This document shows, piece after piece, positions 22,641-34,260 of a stretch of 64,000 nucleotides of DNA. Origin of the DNA: Rhipidocladum racemiflorum (taxonomy: Eukaryota; Streptophyta; Magnoliopsida; Poales; Poaceae); NCBI GenBank assembly GCA_036346355.1, contig CM070572.1, forward strand, positions 39,469,944 to 39,533,943. Direction: 5' to 3'. Below the pieces are notes generated by a model. That model was given only the letters and a program-made list of their open reading frames with translations, was not told the origin of the DNA and made no database searches. The stretch's first letter is position 1. Each line of letters opens with the position of its first letter. Both the position numbers and the translations under genes were made by a program.

Positions 22641-23253
22641 GGTGAGTAATTTGTTCTCCTCTCTTCATTTGTGGTGATGTAGTTGCAATTTAATGGCTAG
22701 ATCTAGTTTATTGAAGATTTTCCTTTCTTCAATGGCAAAGCTTAGATTCAATTTTTTTTATTTACATAGCATTTTTTAGATTAATTTATATCTAGATGAT
22801 GAATTTATTACCTTGCTCCATTAGATTATTTGTTGTCTACCTTTTTTAGATGACAAAATATGGCAAGCATATATTAAATTTATTTAATTAAGATTGTTGG
22901 ATATTAATACACATTAAATTTAATGTATATGGTATATAGGTGATCATGAAGTTACCTTGCATTTTGAGATGATGAATTATCTACCTCTTTGAGATGATTA
23001 ATTTAATTTTGGCTATGCATAGTACTTAAGATTTGTTTCTAATTACCATTAATTTTCTTACCGTTAGTGAGATGATGAATTTACTACCTTGCACTATTAG
23101 ATTAAGTTGTCTACCTTTTTTGGATGATAAATTATGATTGAGCATATATTAAATTTATTTAATTCAGGTTATTGGATAGTAACAAATAATGGATTAATGA
23201 TTTATGTAATTAAGATAATTGCATATTATTAATTGTTACATTAATTAATTGTA

Positions 23254-26200
23254 GATGGACTGGAGATGGATGTACAATGCAAACCGCTATAAATGAGAAT
23301 ACATCGACGGCAGATTCGCTTTTCTGACGAGCCGAGGAGAACAGATTGCAAAAGAAGACGGAGTACATACATTGTCCATGTATTGATTGCAAGAATGAGA
23401 AGATGTTTTCGGACAAAGACCAAATCCACTTGCACTTGATTCGGAGGGGCTTTGTACCTAGCTATACCTGTTGGACAAGGCACGGTGAAGAGGAGATCAT
23501 ACTTCAATGTGATAATGTCGACGACGATTTAAGCCGCCAATATGGCAATCGACATCGGGTATGGAACCGATGAGGATAGGTTGGTCGTTGACGATGACAA
23601 TAATCTGCTCAAATGTTGCGCGATGCGAAGGAAACTACAAGAGTGAGAGAGATTTTAATCGGTTCAAGGGTTTGATAGAGGACTCGGAGAAACCTTTGTT
23701 CCCGGGTTGCAAGGAGGAATACACAAAGTTGCACACTTGTGCTTTCACTCATCAAATTGAAGGCAAGCAATGGTTGGTCCGACAAGAGTTTCAGGGTGTT
23801 GCTACGTCTCTTAGCGGACATGCTTCCAGTGGGCAACCTGTTGCCTAATACCACTTATTTTGCCAAGATGGTTGTTTGTCCCTTGGTTTTGGTGGTATAA
23901 ATAATACACGCGTGTCCAAACGACTGTATACTCTATCGCAAAGACTATGCAGACACGCATGTATGTCCGGTGTGCAAAGCATCGCGATACAAGCGTAAGG
24001 GCGAGGAAAACGAAGGCATAGAAGTGAAGAATGGAGCTCCCGCTAAAGTGGTGTGGTATTTGCCAAGAATACCTCGTCTAAAGCGTTTATTTGCAAATAA
24101 AAAGCATGCCAAGCTGATGCGATGGCACTTTCGGAAGAGCGAAAGAGGGATGGAAAGTCGAGGCACCTGCCGATTACGCCCAAAGGAGAACCATCGATAG
24201 GCTCTTTAGGAGAACTTCGGAAATGAGCCAAGGAATATAAGGTTTGGGTTGAGTACGGATGGAATGAATCCTTTCGGTAACATGAGCAGTATTCATAGCA
24301 CTTGGCCCGTGACTCTGTATCTACAACCTTCCTCCTTGGCCGTGTATGAAGCGAAAATACATTATGATGTCGCCGCTTATCCAAGGGCCGAGACAACCTG
24401 GAAACGATATTGATGTATACCTACAACCATTGGTGGAAGATCTTGTGCTCTTGTGGAATGAAGGTGTACAGTATGAGATGAGTACAAGCGGGAGTACTTC
24501 ACTCTACGCGCAATGTTGTTCTGCACCATCAATGATTTACCAGCCATAGGTAACCTGTCCGGCCGTACTATAAAAGGAGCTAAAGCTTGCCCCCAATGCC
24601 TGGATGAAACTAGTAGCGTGTGGCTTAACAACTCGAGGAAAATAGTCTACATGCATCACCGCCGGTTCCTTCGAAGAATCATCCGCACTGTAATATGAAA
24701 AACAATTTGACGGTACAAAGGAGGACGGTTCAGCTCAAGGCCTCTTCTTGGGGAAGAGGTATATGATATGGTTAAGGATATTAATGTTGTACTTGGAAAG
24801 GGGATACATCGAGGTCCGTCTTGAGAAAACCACGTGGAAGAAGAGATCCTTATTTTGGGATTTGCCCTATTGGAAGGACTTAGAAGTTCGACATTGCATC
24901 GACGTCATGCATGTAGAAAAGAATGTATGTGACAGCGTGCTTGGTCTTTTACTGAATATTTCTAGCAAAACAAAGGATGGATCAAGGCACGAAGGGACCT
25001 GAAAGATATGAAGATCAGAGCCGAGCTACATCCTCAAGACACCGGGAAAGGCCGACTTTACCTTCCCCCAGCTTGCTATACTCTGTCCAAGAAAGAGAAA
25101 ACAGACCTCTGCAAGTGCTTGCGTAGTGTGAAAGTTCCGTCCGGTTACTCCGCAAACATCAAGAAACTAGTATCGATGAAAGATATGAAGTTAACTGGTA
25201 TGAAGTCTCATGATTGTCATGTGATGATGACACAAATGATCCCTATTGCAATTAGAGGTATTTTGCCTGACAAGGTTCGAGAGGCAATCATGAGGTTGTG
25301 TTTCTTCTTTAACGCGATTTCACAGAAGGTCATCGATCCCGTTGGACTTTATGAACTGCAGGCTGATGTGGTCAACACTGCAGGTCGACTAGAGATGTAT
25401 TTTCCTCCATCATTTTTCGATATCATGGTTCATCTCATTGTTCACCTTGTGAATGAGATAAATATTTGTGGGCCAAGATTCTCGCATCGGATGTACCCGC
25501 TCGAAAGGTACATGGGTGTTCTGAAGAAATATGTACGTAATCGATCGCGACCGGAAGGTTCCATTGTAGAAGGTTATGCAACTGAGGAGGTTATTGAGTT
25601 CTGCGTCGATTACATGGACGAGGTTGAACCGGTAGGAGTGCTCAGATCACGTCATGAGGGAGGCTAGCTGGCAAAGGAGTAATCGGAAAGAAATCCACAA
25701 ATTCTTACGATCATTTTTTGTTCGAACAAGCTCATTTCACAGTCTTGCAAAGCGATCGAGGTATCCCGTTTATGGACATGCATAAGGAAAAGCTACAGAG
25801 GAAAAATCGTGGACGATCAGAGGTTTGGATAACAAAAGAGCACAATCGTGTGTTCAATCATTGGTTCAAGGAGCACATGTCTAGTGAAGAAACGAGTGTT
25901 ACGTTGAGGTGGTTGGCAAAAGGGCCATCAGGTACAATCGTGACATGGCAAGGATACGACATAAATGGATATACATTTTACACGAGAGCTCAGGATAGCA
26001 AAAGTACTTACCAAAACAGTGGTGTCCGTATAGATGCCTACGACAATACAGGCAGTAAGAAGAGTAGCTTCTATGGGTTTATAGAGGAGATTTGGGAGCT
26101 CGACTACTGCATTTTCAAGATCCCGGTGTTTCGGTGTCGTTGGGTCCAACTCCCAAAGGGTGTCAAGGTGGACAAATATGGCTTCACTACTGTGGACATC

Positions 26201-26482
26201 GAGCATGTCGGATATAGAGACGAACCATTCGTACTTGCGAAGCAAGTTGCACAGGTCTTCTATGTAATCGACCCGGCAGATAAGAAGCGTCATGTAGTTC
26301 TTCAAGGAAAACAAAGGATCGTCGGAGTTGAGAATGTCGTGGATGAGGAAGAGTACAACCAGTTTGATGAGTTGCCTCCTTTCGTAGATGGCAGCATCAG
26401 GCTCGAGGAAGCAACCACTCAGGAAGCCACCTATCATCGTGATGATCATGAAGAAGGCCAAATTGTGAAAGAAAATAATTAG
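23254..26482 (+). pseudogene. TNP2-type CACTA transposase, broken
   Basis: The start at 23254 (MDWRWMYNANRYK) opens the N-terminal transposase-associated domain, with the WMY signature. A stop follows within 13 codons, then the frame shifts to the legible 'KKTEYIHCPCIDCKNEK' at about 23350. The TNP2 core is scattered over 23940-24960 in several frames. Legible pieces include THVCPVCKASRYKRKG, 'MNPFGNMSSIHSTWPV' and 'CIDVMHVEKNVCDSVLG'. A DUF4218-like region follows at 25008-25667 ('FPPSFFDIMVHLIVHLVNE', 'MYPLERYMGVLKKYVRNRS'). A DUF4216-like C-terminus follows at 25928-26400 ('DYCIFKIPVFRCRWV', 'DEPFVLAKQVAQVFYV'). Some breaks could be unrecognised introns, but in-frame stops inside the domains indicate a pseudogene. 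In the intact family the product cuts the transposon ends. Confidence 0.88.
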
Positions 26483-26795
26483 CTAGGAGTAATGGCAAAA
26501 TGTGTGTATTTATGTGGGGTAATGGAAATGTAATGTTAGAAATATGCATTTATGTGGAGTAATGGCATTTTTTGTTAAAAAATATGCTTTATATTAATTC
26601 ATGGCTTTATATTAATAGAAGGAAATCTGAAAAATATGCTTTATATTAATTTATATTAATCAGGGATTCAAATTTCATAAGAATATAAATTTATATATCA
26701 TAGATAAATTAATTATGAATAATTAGTACTTAATATATATGATAGGTTCACTAATACATTAATTCATAGCTTTATAATAGAAGGAAATCTGAAAA

Positions 26796-26966
26796 ATAGT
26801 ATTAGTGGCGGTTATTAATTAAAACCGCCACAGATAAGGTTTATCAGTGGCGGTTTTTTAATTACAACCGCCACTGATAATTTTATCTGTGGCGGTTTTT
26901 AATTACAACCGCCACTGATAAACCTTATCCGTGGCGGTTTTTAATTACAACCGCCACTGATATGTC
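26796..26966. repeat. Internal third array of the CACTA C repeats
   Basis: Six to seven units of 'tatcagtggcggttttt' and its complement 'aattacaaccgccactgat' lie between the two transposon genes. They carry the same core as the two ends. They end in 'atgtcccccaatataaacc' (TATA-like, about 26971) and a C-rich leader. No CACTAC terminus was seen beside the array, so it is not obviously the end of a nested copy. Confidence 0.85.
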
Positions 26967-27160
26967 CCCCAATATAAACCACGCCACAGTGGTCAGTCCT
27001 TACCAGTAGCTTTGAACCCTACCCCGCCGCCTCCCTCCCGCGACCGGCGACCCCGCCGCCTCCCTCCCGCGCCCGGCGACCCTGCCGCCTCCTCTCGCGC
27101 CCCGGCGACCTCGTTCGGCCTCGCCGCGCCCCACCCGGGTATAGATTCAAAGCTATAAAC
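26967..27160 (+). promoter_or_regulatory. Promoter and leader of the CACTA C second gene
   Basis: TATA-like 'ccaatataaacc' is followed by 'tgaaccctaccccgccgcc' -rich leader text with 'cccgcgaccggcgaccc' repeated three times. A long AT-rich intron-like stretch then extends to the ATG near 28964. Confidence 0.55.
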
Positions 27161-28960
27161 TTGTAGCCAAGGGAGACATAGAATGTCAATTTTAGTTCTC
27201 CAATTTGAATAATCTATGATTGCTATCACTGATGTTTTCTAAACTGTTTAGTTCCTCCTGTTAGCTGCTAGTATCCGGATTTTCCTACATTTGCAAAACC
27301 TTTTAATTTGTTATTTTCAACTTCAGTGAAGGTTTACATTATGGTTGAATTGCGAATGTTGCATATGCCATACTCCTGTTGTGGTTATTTTCAACTCATA
27401 CTAAAGCTCTTTCTTATATAATAAAGTCAAATTATTGAATACTATGTGTAAGAAAATGCAATTGCAGAAGTGCATGCTTTGCCTTCTTACACTTTTCTGG
27501 AAGTGAAGATAGAAATGGATGAGGCAGTTCTGACAGAAACAAAAACGAAACGGAATTTCCGTATAACCCAAATCAAAAATTCCGACCAAACCACCTAGCA
27601 TCTGCTACTCGGTCAATCAATCAAGCGGTCTCAAGCCCAACCCGTCTGAGCACATCATGTTTACTGCTATATGTATGCTATATGTATGCTTTAGCTGATA
27701 GATCCATCATGTTTACTGCTATATGTATGCTTTATCTGTTACTGATCTGGTTGGATCTACACTGTTTTACTGATGTATATTATATTCTAGACTGATTTGA
27801 TGATCTTGAGCCTACTATGATTGATGAGGTGCGGACTGGTAGTTTACTGAAAACATTTGAACAATTTTAAAGCATTTTCAAGAGATTCTGCCATATGCAA
27901 ATGTCATTGTTCATAATTGGAATTAGTTCGAGGATTGGTTTGTATGGGTTGATGTTGCTGTGGCTTTGCCATTTCTCCAAGTTTATTGGTGGTTTCATAA
28001 TCTAGCTAGTTTGGTCAGTAATTACTGCAATCTAGCCAATACTACTATAGGTTGTGGCCTAAAAGTGCGTAAGAATTCTTCCCCTACCAATTGTTACCAG
28101 GTAGCTTTGTCCTAGTTCTTTTGCCAATTGTTCTGTTTGCCGGTGCTGTAATTGCATAGTAAGATTTTGCGTAGTGTTATTGATCATGAACTTCATAACT
28201 TTGTAGGTTGAGTTTGGTTAACTAGTAGTGTACAACTGGCTGGAGAGTGTGAACTTGATTTTTAAAAGGACATTTTGAGCTTGAGTCTAGTTACAAGTCT
28301 AGTAGCTTTTATGGATGTTGTTATTAGTTTAGTTTGTCTAGTATCATTGAATTGAAGGTGCATGTTGTTATTAGTTTAGTTTCTCCAGTATCCCTTATGC
28401 TAAGAAAAAAAAGCTATACTGATATAGTTTGGTAGCTCTCCATTTTGCTGTAAATGTTTTTAAGTTGTTGTTCTGTGTAACTATATTCTTGTGGAAATTT
28501 TTGCTTTCATTTCTGTATCCACTCCTGTGCTCGGACACTAGGGTTTTTATTGTTCTCTTATTTGCATCTTATGGTGTTCATGTTCTTCAGTAGCAATAGG
28601 TGCGACTCGAGGCGCGTAGACCTCGAGGAGTTCTTGGTGCTCGGACACCAAGATTCTTGTTGTTTCTCTTAATTCGTGATTTATGGTTCTTATTCTGAGA
28701 TGGATTGTAGCTGTAATTCTGCAATGGAGTGGCGTTGAGAGCGAGTTCCTTCGTTTCTTACCTCATTGCTTAAGAACTTGGCCATAAGACCTTCTAGTTA
28801 TTACAAGACTTCTTCTCTTTTAATCAAATTGCCAGAGTAGTTTTACCTGTCGGTTAGGATTTCTCAACTTTATTTATCACATCGGTTGATCTCTCTACAC
28901 AATAAGACCTCTTGTTCACATTATCTTCGAAATGACTATGTTTACTTTCGAAATGTAGTT
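27160..28960 (+). other. Long intron-like stretch before the second CACTA C gene
   Basis: AT-rich text with T-rich tracts. Local duplications are 'ctgctatatgtatgctttagctgata' -type text near 27660-27735 and 'gttgttattagtttagttt' at 28318 and 28364. No protein domain can be read. Confidence 0.45.
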
Positions 28961-28963
28961 CTT

Positions 28964-30233
28964 ATGGAGCCTGAGGCCCAGCCTGGGTTGGAGGATGCTT
29001 CCAACCCATCCCCGAACTCAAGCCCGAGCAGATACCTGTTGGACCATCCAACCACCGAAGGTGCCGAGGCCTCCATCGCTGCCGGAGATGCTGATGCTCC
29101 CGTTGCAAGACGTCGAGGCCGAGGGAAAACTAATAAGCCTCAAGGCGGCATACCATCTCGAGAGGTCTCGAGATCGGAGTCCCGGTTAAACCGGCAAAAA
29201 CAGCAGCAAAATATAGGTCAACATGCGGGTACATCGCAAGGGATAAAGTGCCAATCACCTATTTGGATTGGCACAAAGTGCCCGACGCCATCAAAATGGA
29301 TCTATGGACAGAGCTGAAAGAAACTTTCGAATTCCCTGAAGGAGCTGAGGAGCTCGTGCGTCGCAATGCCTTGATGTCAATGGATGTCGCATGGAGGAAC
29401 TTCAAGTCCAAGCTGAATACGCAATATGTGATGAAAAATCGGTCAGCTATAAGAGATTATCCTAAAGTAGAGCCATATTGGGATGAATTTATTGCGATGA
29501 AGCAAGACGAAGCAGCAATAAAATCCAGTGAGGACCACCGTCAGATCGCAAGGATGAACACTCACCCCCACAGACTAGGCACGAGTGGAGTGCAGCGGGT
29601 AAGATTCCTCACTGGGAGAGGGAAGAATTGGATGCAATCCGATCGACTGGCACAAGTCCCTTGGCCGGACTACCGGACCGAGTTAAGCATTATGTGCTAG
29701 CAAGGGCATCTGTCATGCCTAGTGGGGGCTTATCATTCAAAAGCAACGATGATGAAGCAATCTCCCAACGAATTCAGGAGCTGCACGCCGAGTCCACCCA
29801 AGGAAATTTTCACGCAGATAGGGAGAAGGACGAACTAACAAAGACCTTGGGAAATAAAGAGCATCCTGGTCGGACACGAGGCGTAGGGGTCAAGGTTCCC
29901 TGGAAGATTGGTTTCCCGAGCACGGAGACTCAGACAGAGTCGCAAGAGAGCGAAAGAAGAGCGTCGGAACGGATATGGAGGAGATGAAGCAAAAGATGCT
30001 TCAAGAATTACAAAGCACCATAGAACAACAAGTTCAACAAAAAGTACAAGAAGCCATGAGCGATCGCAAGGACACTACACCGTTTCTCGCCAAATTTCTA
30101 CGAACCGCCAGAGCGGCGCGTCCACACCATTGGTACAACCGGATAACACGCATTATCCTGTGGACGACATACAAGACCCCACACCTGCCCGACTCAATGT
30201 ACTGTCATGAACATTTTTTACAGTCGCTATAGG
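28964..30233 (+). pseudogene. TNPA-like (Ptta/En_Spm) transposase gene, frameshifted
   Basis: ATG at 28964 begins MEPEAQPGLEDASNP, followed by a Pro/Ser-rich and basic linker ('VARRRGRGKTNK'). The conserved domain then appears in another frame from 29248: 'ITYLDWHKVPDAIKMDLW', 'FEFPEGAEELVRRNAL', 'AWRNFKSKLNTQYV'. This is the plant Ptta/En_Spm transposase domain. The C-terminal part carries a coiled coil ('MLQELQSTIEQQVQQKVQEA') at about 29990-30060. At least three frame changes break it. In intact relatives this protein binds the subterminal repeats. It sits downstream of the internal array that would be its promoter. Confidence 0.82.
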
Positions 30234-30516
30234 GATAGCTTATCCATACCAACAAGGGGATGTTTTGCACAACTCTCCGATAGCTCCAGGTTATGCAAAG
30301 GTCCAGTGGACACGGTGCTTCCACAGTTCTTTGAGGTTGGACCGAAATGCCTTGCAATGATGAGGTCACAACTCTAGGAAGTGCCGTTCACACTTTCATC
30401 CGATGGCGTAAGCATGACATCGTCTTGGATCATGAACCGCCAGCCTCTCTGCAAGACAACCGCCAGCCTCTCCTGCAGTACAACTCGCCCATTCATCACC
30501 AACACCTGAGCGTCAA

Positions 30517-32067
30517 ATGGCTAGTGCGCCCACTATAAAGGAGCCTGCTCTAGGAGCCCATTCATCACCAGCGCCTCAACATCAAAAGCTTAGTGTGACC
30601 ACTTCAAAAGACGAAGGTACAACACCTGATCCGAAGAAATGGCCCGTTAGACAAGCCATATCAGTTAGATCAGGCGAAGCCAGAACAGAGTATGATGTCA
30701 TCAGAGGAAAAGGAAAGGGCAAAGCGAAATCTCAAGTACAAGCTAATCACGAAAGGCTGAAATACGAGCTTGGAAAGGCATTAGTCACCGAATCGAAGTT
30801 GAAGAGCCTAACACTCATGATGCAGCGATTACATGACTGGTACATGATGCGATCCAATCAACATATACTCCCGAAGGTGATCACTACCATTTACGGAGAG
30901 GAACATTTTCACCATGCGGGGTCTGGCTACTTCATGATAGAATTCGATAACTTGCACAACTTGTTCTATCACGACGCCCTCGACGTGTCTTTTTTGCGAT
31001 GCTGGACACTGTAAGTGTCTACTATATAAATCATGGTTTACATTCATGTAATACCGATAAATGTCTTGTCTAACTTTTTCCTTATCTAGATACGAGACTA
31101 TTGAATTGAGAAGAACCAAGGGCCCAGTGGGATTCCTCGACCCGAGGCAGTGTGCAGGCCAGAAATCTTAAGAGCACCAAATGAGGTTGAGGAATACATA
31201 TACAGTATGCGTTGCTAAAACTACAAGACAAGGAATTCATACTTGTTCCATACAATTTTAAGTAAGTTTCTCACCTGCTAGTTAAATCACTTGTTGAATT
31301 CGCTCATTTCTCTTATCCTAGGGATAATGACTATAGCATCATACATGTATATGTAGGTTCCATCGATTCTTGTAGTAGTGACTCCGAAAAGAGCAAGTTG
31401 TCGGTCATGGATTCGATGGACAAAGATAAAAAAGACTACGAAGAGTCGCTAAGTGTAATGAATGCGGCGTTCAAAAGATATTGTACAAAGAGCTTGAGAT
31501 ACCGCCCATTCCGTAAATCCTTCATCGAACTAAATTTCCGATGCATACGTAAGAAATATTCTTATATCGCATTTCATAGTAAATAACTCCTTCCATGACA
31601 TTTTAGTTTATTCAATTTTTGTAGTGTCACAAGCGATGCAAGGCACAAATTTATGTGGGTACTTCGTGTGCCAATACATGCGCGAAATCTTATCTTCTAC
31701 AATAATAGACAATGACGTAGAGGTTTGTCATGCTAACATTACACATTTATTCGCACCACTCAATTTCTATATATACTCTTAGATTTATTTTTCGTACTTG
31801 TAGCGCCTCAAATTGCCTACGACAGACTACATCCTCTTGACATCCAAGCCATTCAGTGGACAGCTCGCTTACTTCATCATGAAGGAAGTCATCAACAAAA
31901 AGGGCGAGTTTTATGATGAAGACAACAATGATCAATTGCTCCATGTTGTTGTTAACGTCATTCGCCTCCAAAGAACCCCAAGGCTTGTAGGCTTAAGATT
32001 GTGTGAGAAGATACTAGGTCTTGGATGTGGACTTGTAAATTGTAAACGAGAGCATGACAAACTTTAG
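30517..32067 (+). pseudogene. Ulp1/C48 cysteine-protease-like region of the CACTA C second gene, broken
   Basis: The first exon frame ends 'HNLFYHDALDVSFLRCWTL' with a donor gt at 31014; this is the lead-in to Ulp1-like domains of CACTA elements. Further exons lie at about 31090-31260, 31322-31530, 31624-31720 and 31804-32067. The catalytic Cys sits in 'GTNLCGYFVCQYMREI' (about 31643-31690). The histidine-aspartate part is eroded around 31322-31400. The C-terminal tail 'FSGQLAYFIMKEVINKKG' is conserved. It may be fused with the TNPA-like protein upstream. Function in transposition is unknown for the family. Confidence 0.75.
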
Positions 32068-33190
32068 AAACGAGAAGATACTCTACTGGTCAATATGACT
32101 AATCTTATTTATTATCGATCTATTACAATGTGTGTGATATAATAGTTTTGCTTGTGATATAATTATCGATCTATTACACCGGAATGTTGTAATGTTGATT
32201 AGTTTTTGTGATATAATTATTCTCTCGTCTCATCGTGATTTCCATGGGATTTTGGATCTGCGGGTTCTTGATTTGCAAAGGGTGTTTGAGATGAGGATTG
32301 AAAAGGATGGAGAGGGAGAGAGAGAGAGAGCGAGTGAGAGGAAGGAAATGGCACAAAAACATAGAAAACATATTAATTACCTCTCCTACTCTTTGTATCT
32401 TAGCACAAAAACATAGAAAACATAGCAAATAAAAATATCAACCATTCAAAATCTTGAAGCAAAAATCCCAATCCATCGTCCATTATTCCATTTTAGACAA
32501 CCATCAAGAAATTAGAATTGAGGAGTATCAATGTTAAACTTAGACAATGTGAAGTATGAAAATATACTGCTACTGCACGTCTGCACCCCCTCTTGCTTAG
32601 ACAATGTGATAGCTTAGTTTTATTTTTAGAAATTGTTGTTTCTCTGTGCTTTAGCATTTGATCGGGATATTCATGTAGCCTTTGTTTTGGAATAATTTGT
32701 ATATGATCTACTCATGTGGTTTGTACTTTTCTCAACTCTTTTAGATTTTGGAAATGAACCATGAGGATGAATCAGAGGAGGATCGTGCCAACATTGATTT
32801 AGACTCGCAAAGGAAAGGTATGTGATTTTAAAACTGACTTTGCATCATCTCCTGAATGGTAGTGTGTTTGTGCTCATTCCTTTTATCCACAGTTTGTGTG
32901 CATGGAACCTACAGGAAAAATCCAATCTTGTCGGAAAAGAAATTTACTGTATTTGATCTCTGAATGGGCTGTGTTATATGCATATTCATGTGATGAGTGG
33001 GAGATGTTATTTTGCTACTCTTTTGGTTGTACAGATTTATGTGTTGATGTTGATATGTGTAAATGCTTATATGAATCTGTTATATGCATTTATGCACATA
33101 TACGTCTTGTTTTGTGTATGATATAAACTGTTATTTGTGTGTTGTTTCAGAGGGCATGGCTAGCATTTCCTGAGGCTAGCCACAAATGCT
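32068..33190 (+). other. 3' part of CACTA C, no supported gene
   Basis: AT-rich text, with a short GA-rich run (32309-32345). 'gcacaaaaacatagaaaacata' occurs at 32351 and again at 32404. An exon-like piece 'atgaaccatgaggatgaatcagaggagg' near 32753 is followed by a GT and may be a small 3' exon. Confidence 0.35.
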
Positions 33191-33214
33191 GGTTTTTTTT
33201 AATGCGGGTGGGGG

Positions 33215-33591
33215 TTATCAGTGGCGGTTCCAATGAAAAACCGTCACTGATATTAGCATTATCAGTGGCGGTTTTTAGTTGAAACCGTCACTGATATTAG
33301 CATTACCAGTGACGGTTTTTAATTAGAACCGCCACGGATATTAGCATTATCAGTGGCGGTTTTTCATTGGAACCGCCTCTGATATTATCATTATCAGTGA
33401 CGGTTTTTAGTTGAAACCGTCACTGATATTAGCATTATCAGTGACGGTTGTTAGTTGGAACCGTCACTAATGGTCATTATCAGTGGCGGTTCAAAAACCG
33501 CCACTGATAATCTTTGATTATCAGTGGCGGTTCAAAAACCGCCACTGATATCTCTTAAGAACCGCCACTGATGTCTCTCTCCATAGTAGTG
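33215..33591. repeat. 3' subterminal array and terminus of CACTA C
   Basis: About fifteen units of 'tatcagtggcggtt' / 'aaccgtcactgata', mostly head-to-head pairs with 'gcatta' spacers. The array finishes at 'ccatagtagtg'. Confidence 0.88.
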
Positions 33592-33594
33592 GAA

Positions 33595-34125
33595 ATCCCG
33601 GGTCGCGTACATCGATCGAATGAATAGGGAACTAATTGATTGATGCTATTCTGTTCGCGCCATGCACGCACGCACGCGTACGCGGTGCGTATGGTATTGA
33701 TGTGAGCTTTGGCTTGTTGCAGGCCGATCAAGAGACGTACGGGGTCCAAAAAAGTTGACGACAGCCGCAAACACAGACACATGCCTGCTTCTGCTATCGG
33801 CTATAGCCGTCGTCACCTACCCCGGTAATTACCATTTGCGTCACCAACTAAACACACCACCGTAACGACGTACACTGGACAGCATGTTCTTCTGATGGTG
33901 GCATCTCGTACTAGTACAGTGGTACTGCATCTCCTAGCTCACTCATAGAAGTACATCAAAAGGCAGGATAGATAGACAGATAGATACAAGAGTTAGCTTG
34001 CAAGACGGTCCAATAGTTGGGGTGTTAAATAATCGAACAATTTCACCTATCCCATGGGTCGTATAACTTACAATCCCCCTGATCGATTGTTAATGCAACA
34101 ACCGCAAGCGGCAGGCGACTGGAGT
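33595..34125 (+). promoter_or_regulatory. Upstream region of peroxidase 1
   Basis: About 530 bp lie between the end of the CACTA element and the TATA box. They contain 'ccatgcacgcacgcacgcgtacgcg' (CA/CG microsatellite), a TTGAC core (33754) that WRKY factors can bind, and a short (GATA)n (33967-33985). No gene. The transposon end lies only about 670 bp from the peroxidase start codon, so its repeats could influence the promoter. That is inference. Confidence 0.4.
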
Positions 34126-34131
34126 GGACGC

Positions 34132-34138
34132 TATATAG
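34132..34138 (+). promoter_or_regulatory. TATA box of peroxidase 1
   Basis: 'gctatatagctc' lies about 125 bp before the ATG at 34261. It predicts transcription from near 34162 and a leader of about 100 nt. Confidence 0.6.
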
Positions 34139-34208
34139 CTCACGGGCAGAGAGGCTCGCAGCTTAGAGGTGGTACTGGTACTACTGCTGCTGCGACTCCA
34201 AGTCAAAG

Positions 34209-34210
<2 letters not shown>

Positions 34211-34250
<40 letters not shown>
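34211..34250 (+). repeat. (GA)n microsatellite in the 5' leader of peroxidase 1
   Basis: About 20 AG units end 11 nt before the start codon. GA tracts in plant leaders can bind BPC/GAGA-type factors and vary in length between alleles. An overlapping open frame that reads Arg-Glu repeats is an artefact of it. Confidence 0.9.
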
Positions 34251-34252
<2 letters not shown>

Positions 34253-34260
34253 ACCTAGCC

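Larger units (their letters stand above)
22093..33591 (+). mobile_element. CACTA (En/Spm-like) transposon C, 11.5 kb, TSD GAA
   Basis: The left end reads TACTACTACAAAACTG; the first base is T where the family has C. The right end is 'ccatagtagtg'. GAA flanks at 22090-22092 and 33592-33594 form the 3-bp duplication of CACTA elements. Both ends carry subterminal arrays of 'tatcagtggcggtt' and its complement (about 22125-22500 and 33215-33570). Inside lie a TNP2-type gene (23254-26482) and a TNPA/Ulp1-type gene (about 26990-32067), both on +. Both are broken, so the element is not autonomous now. A third array sits internally at 26796-26966. Confidence 0.92.
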
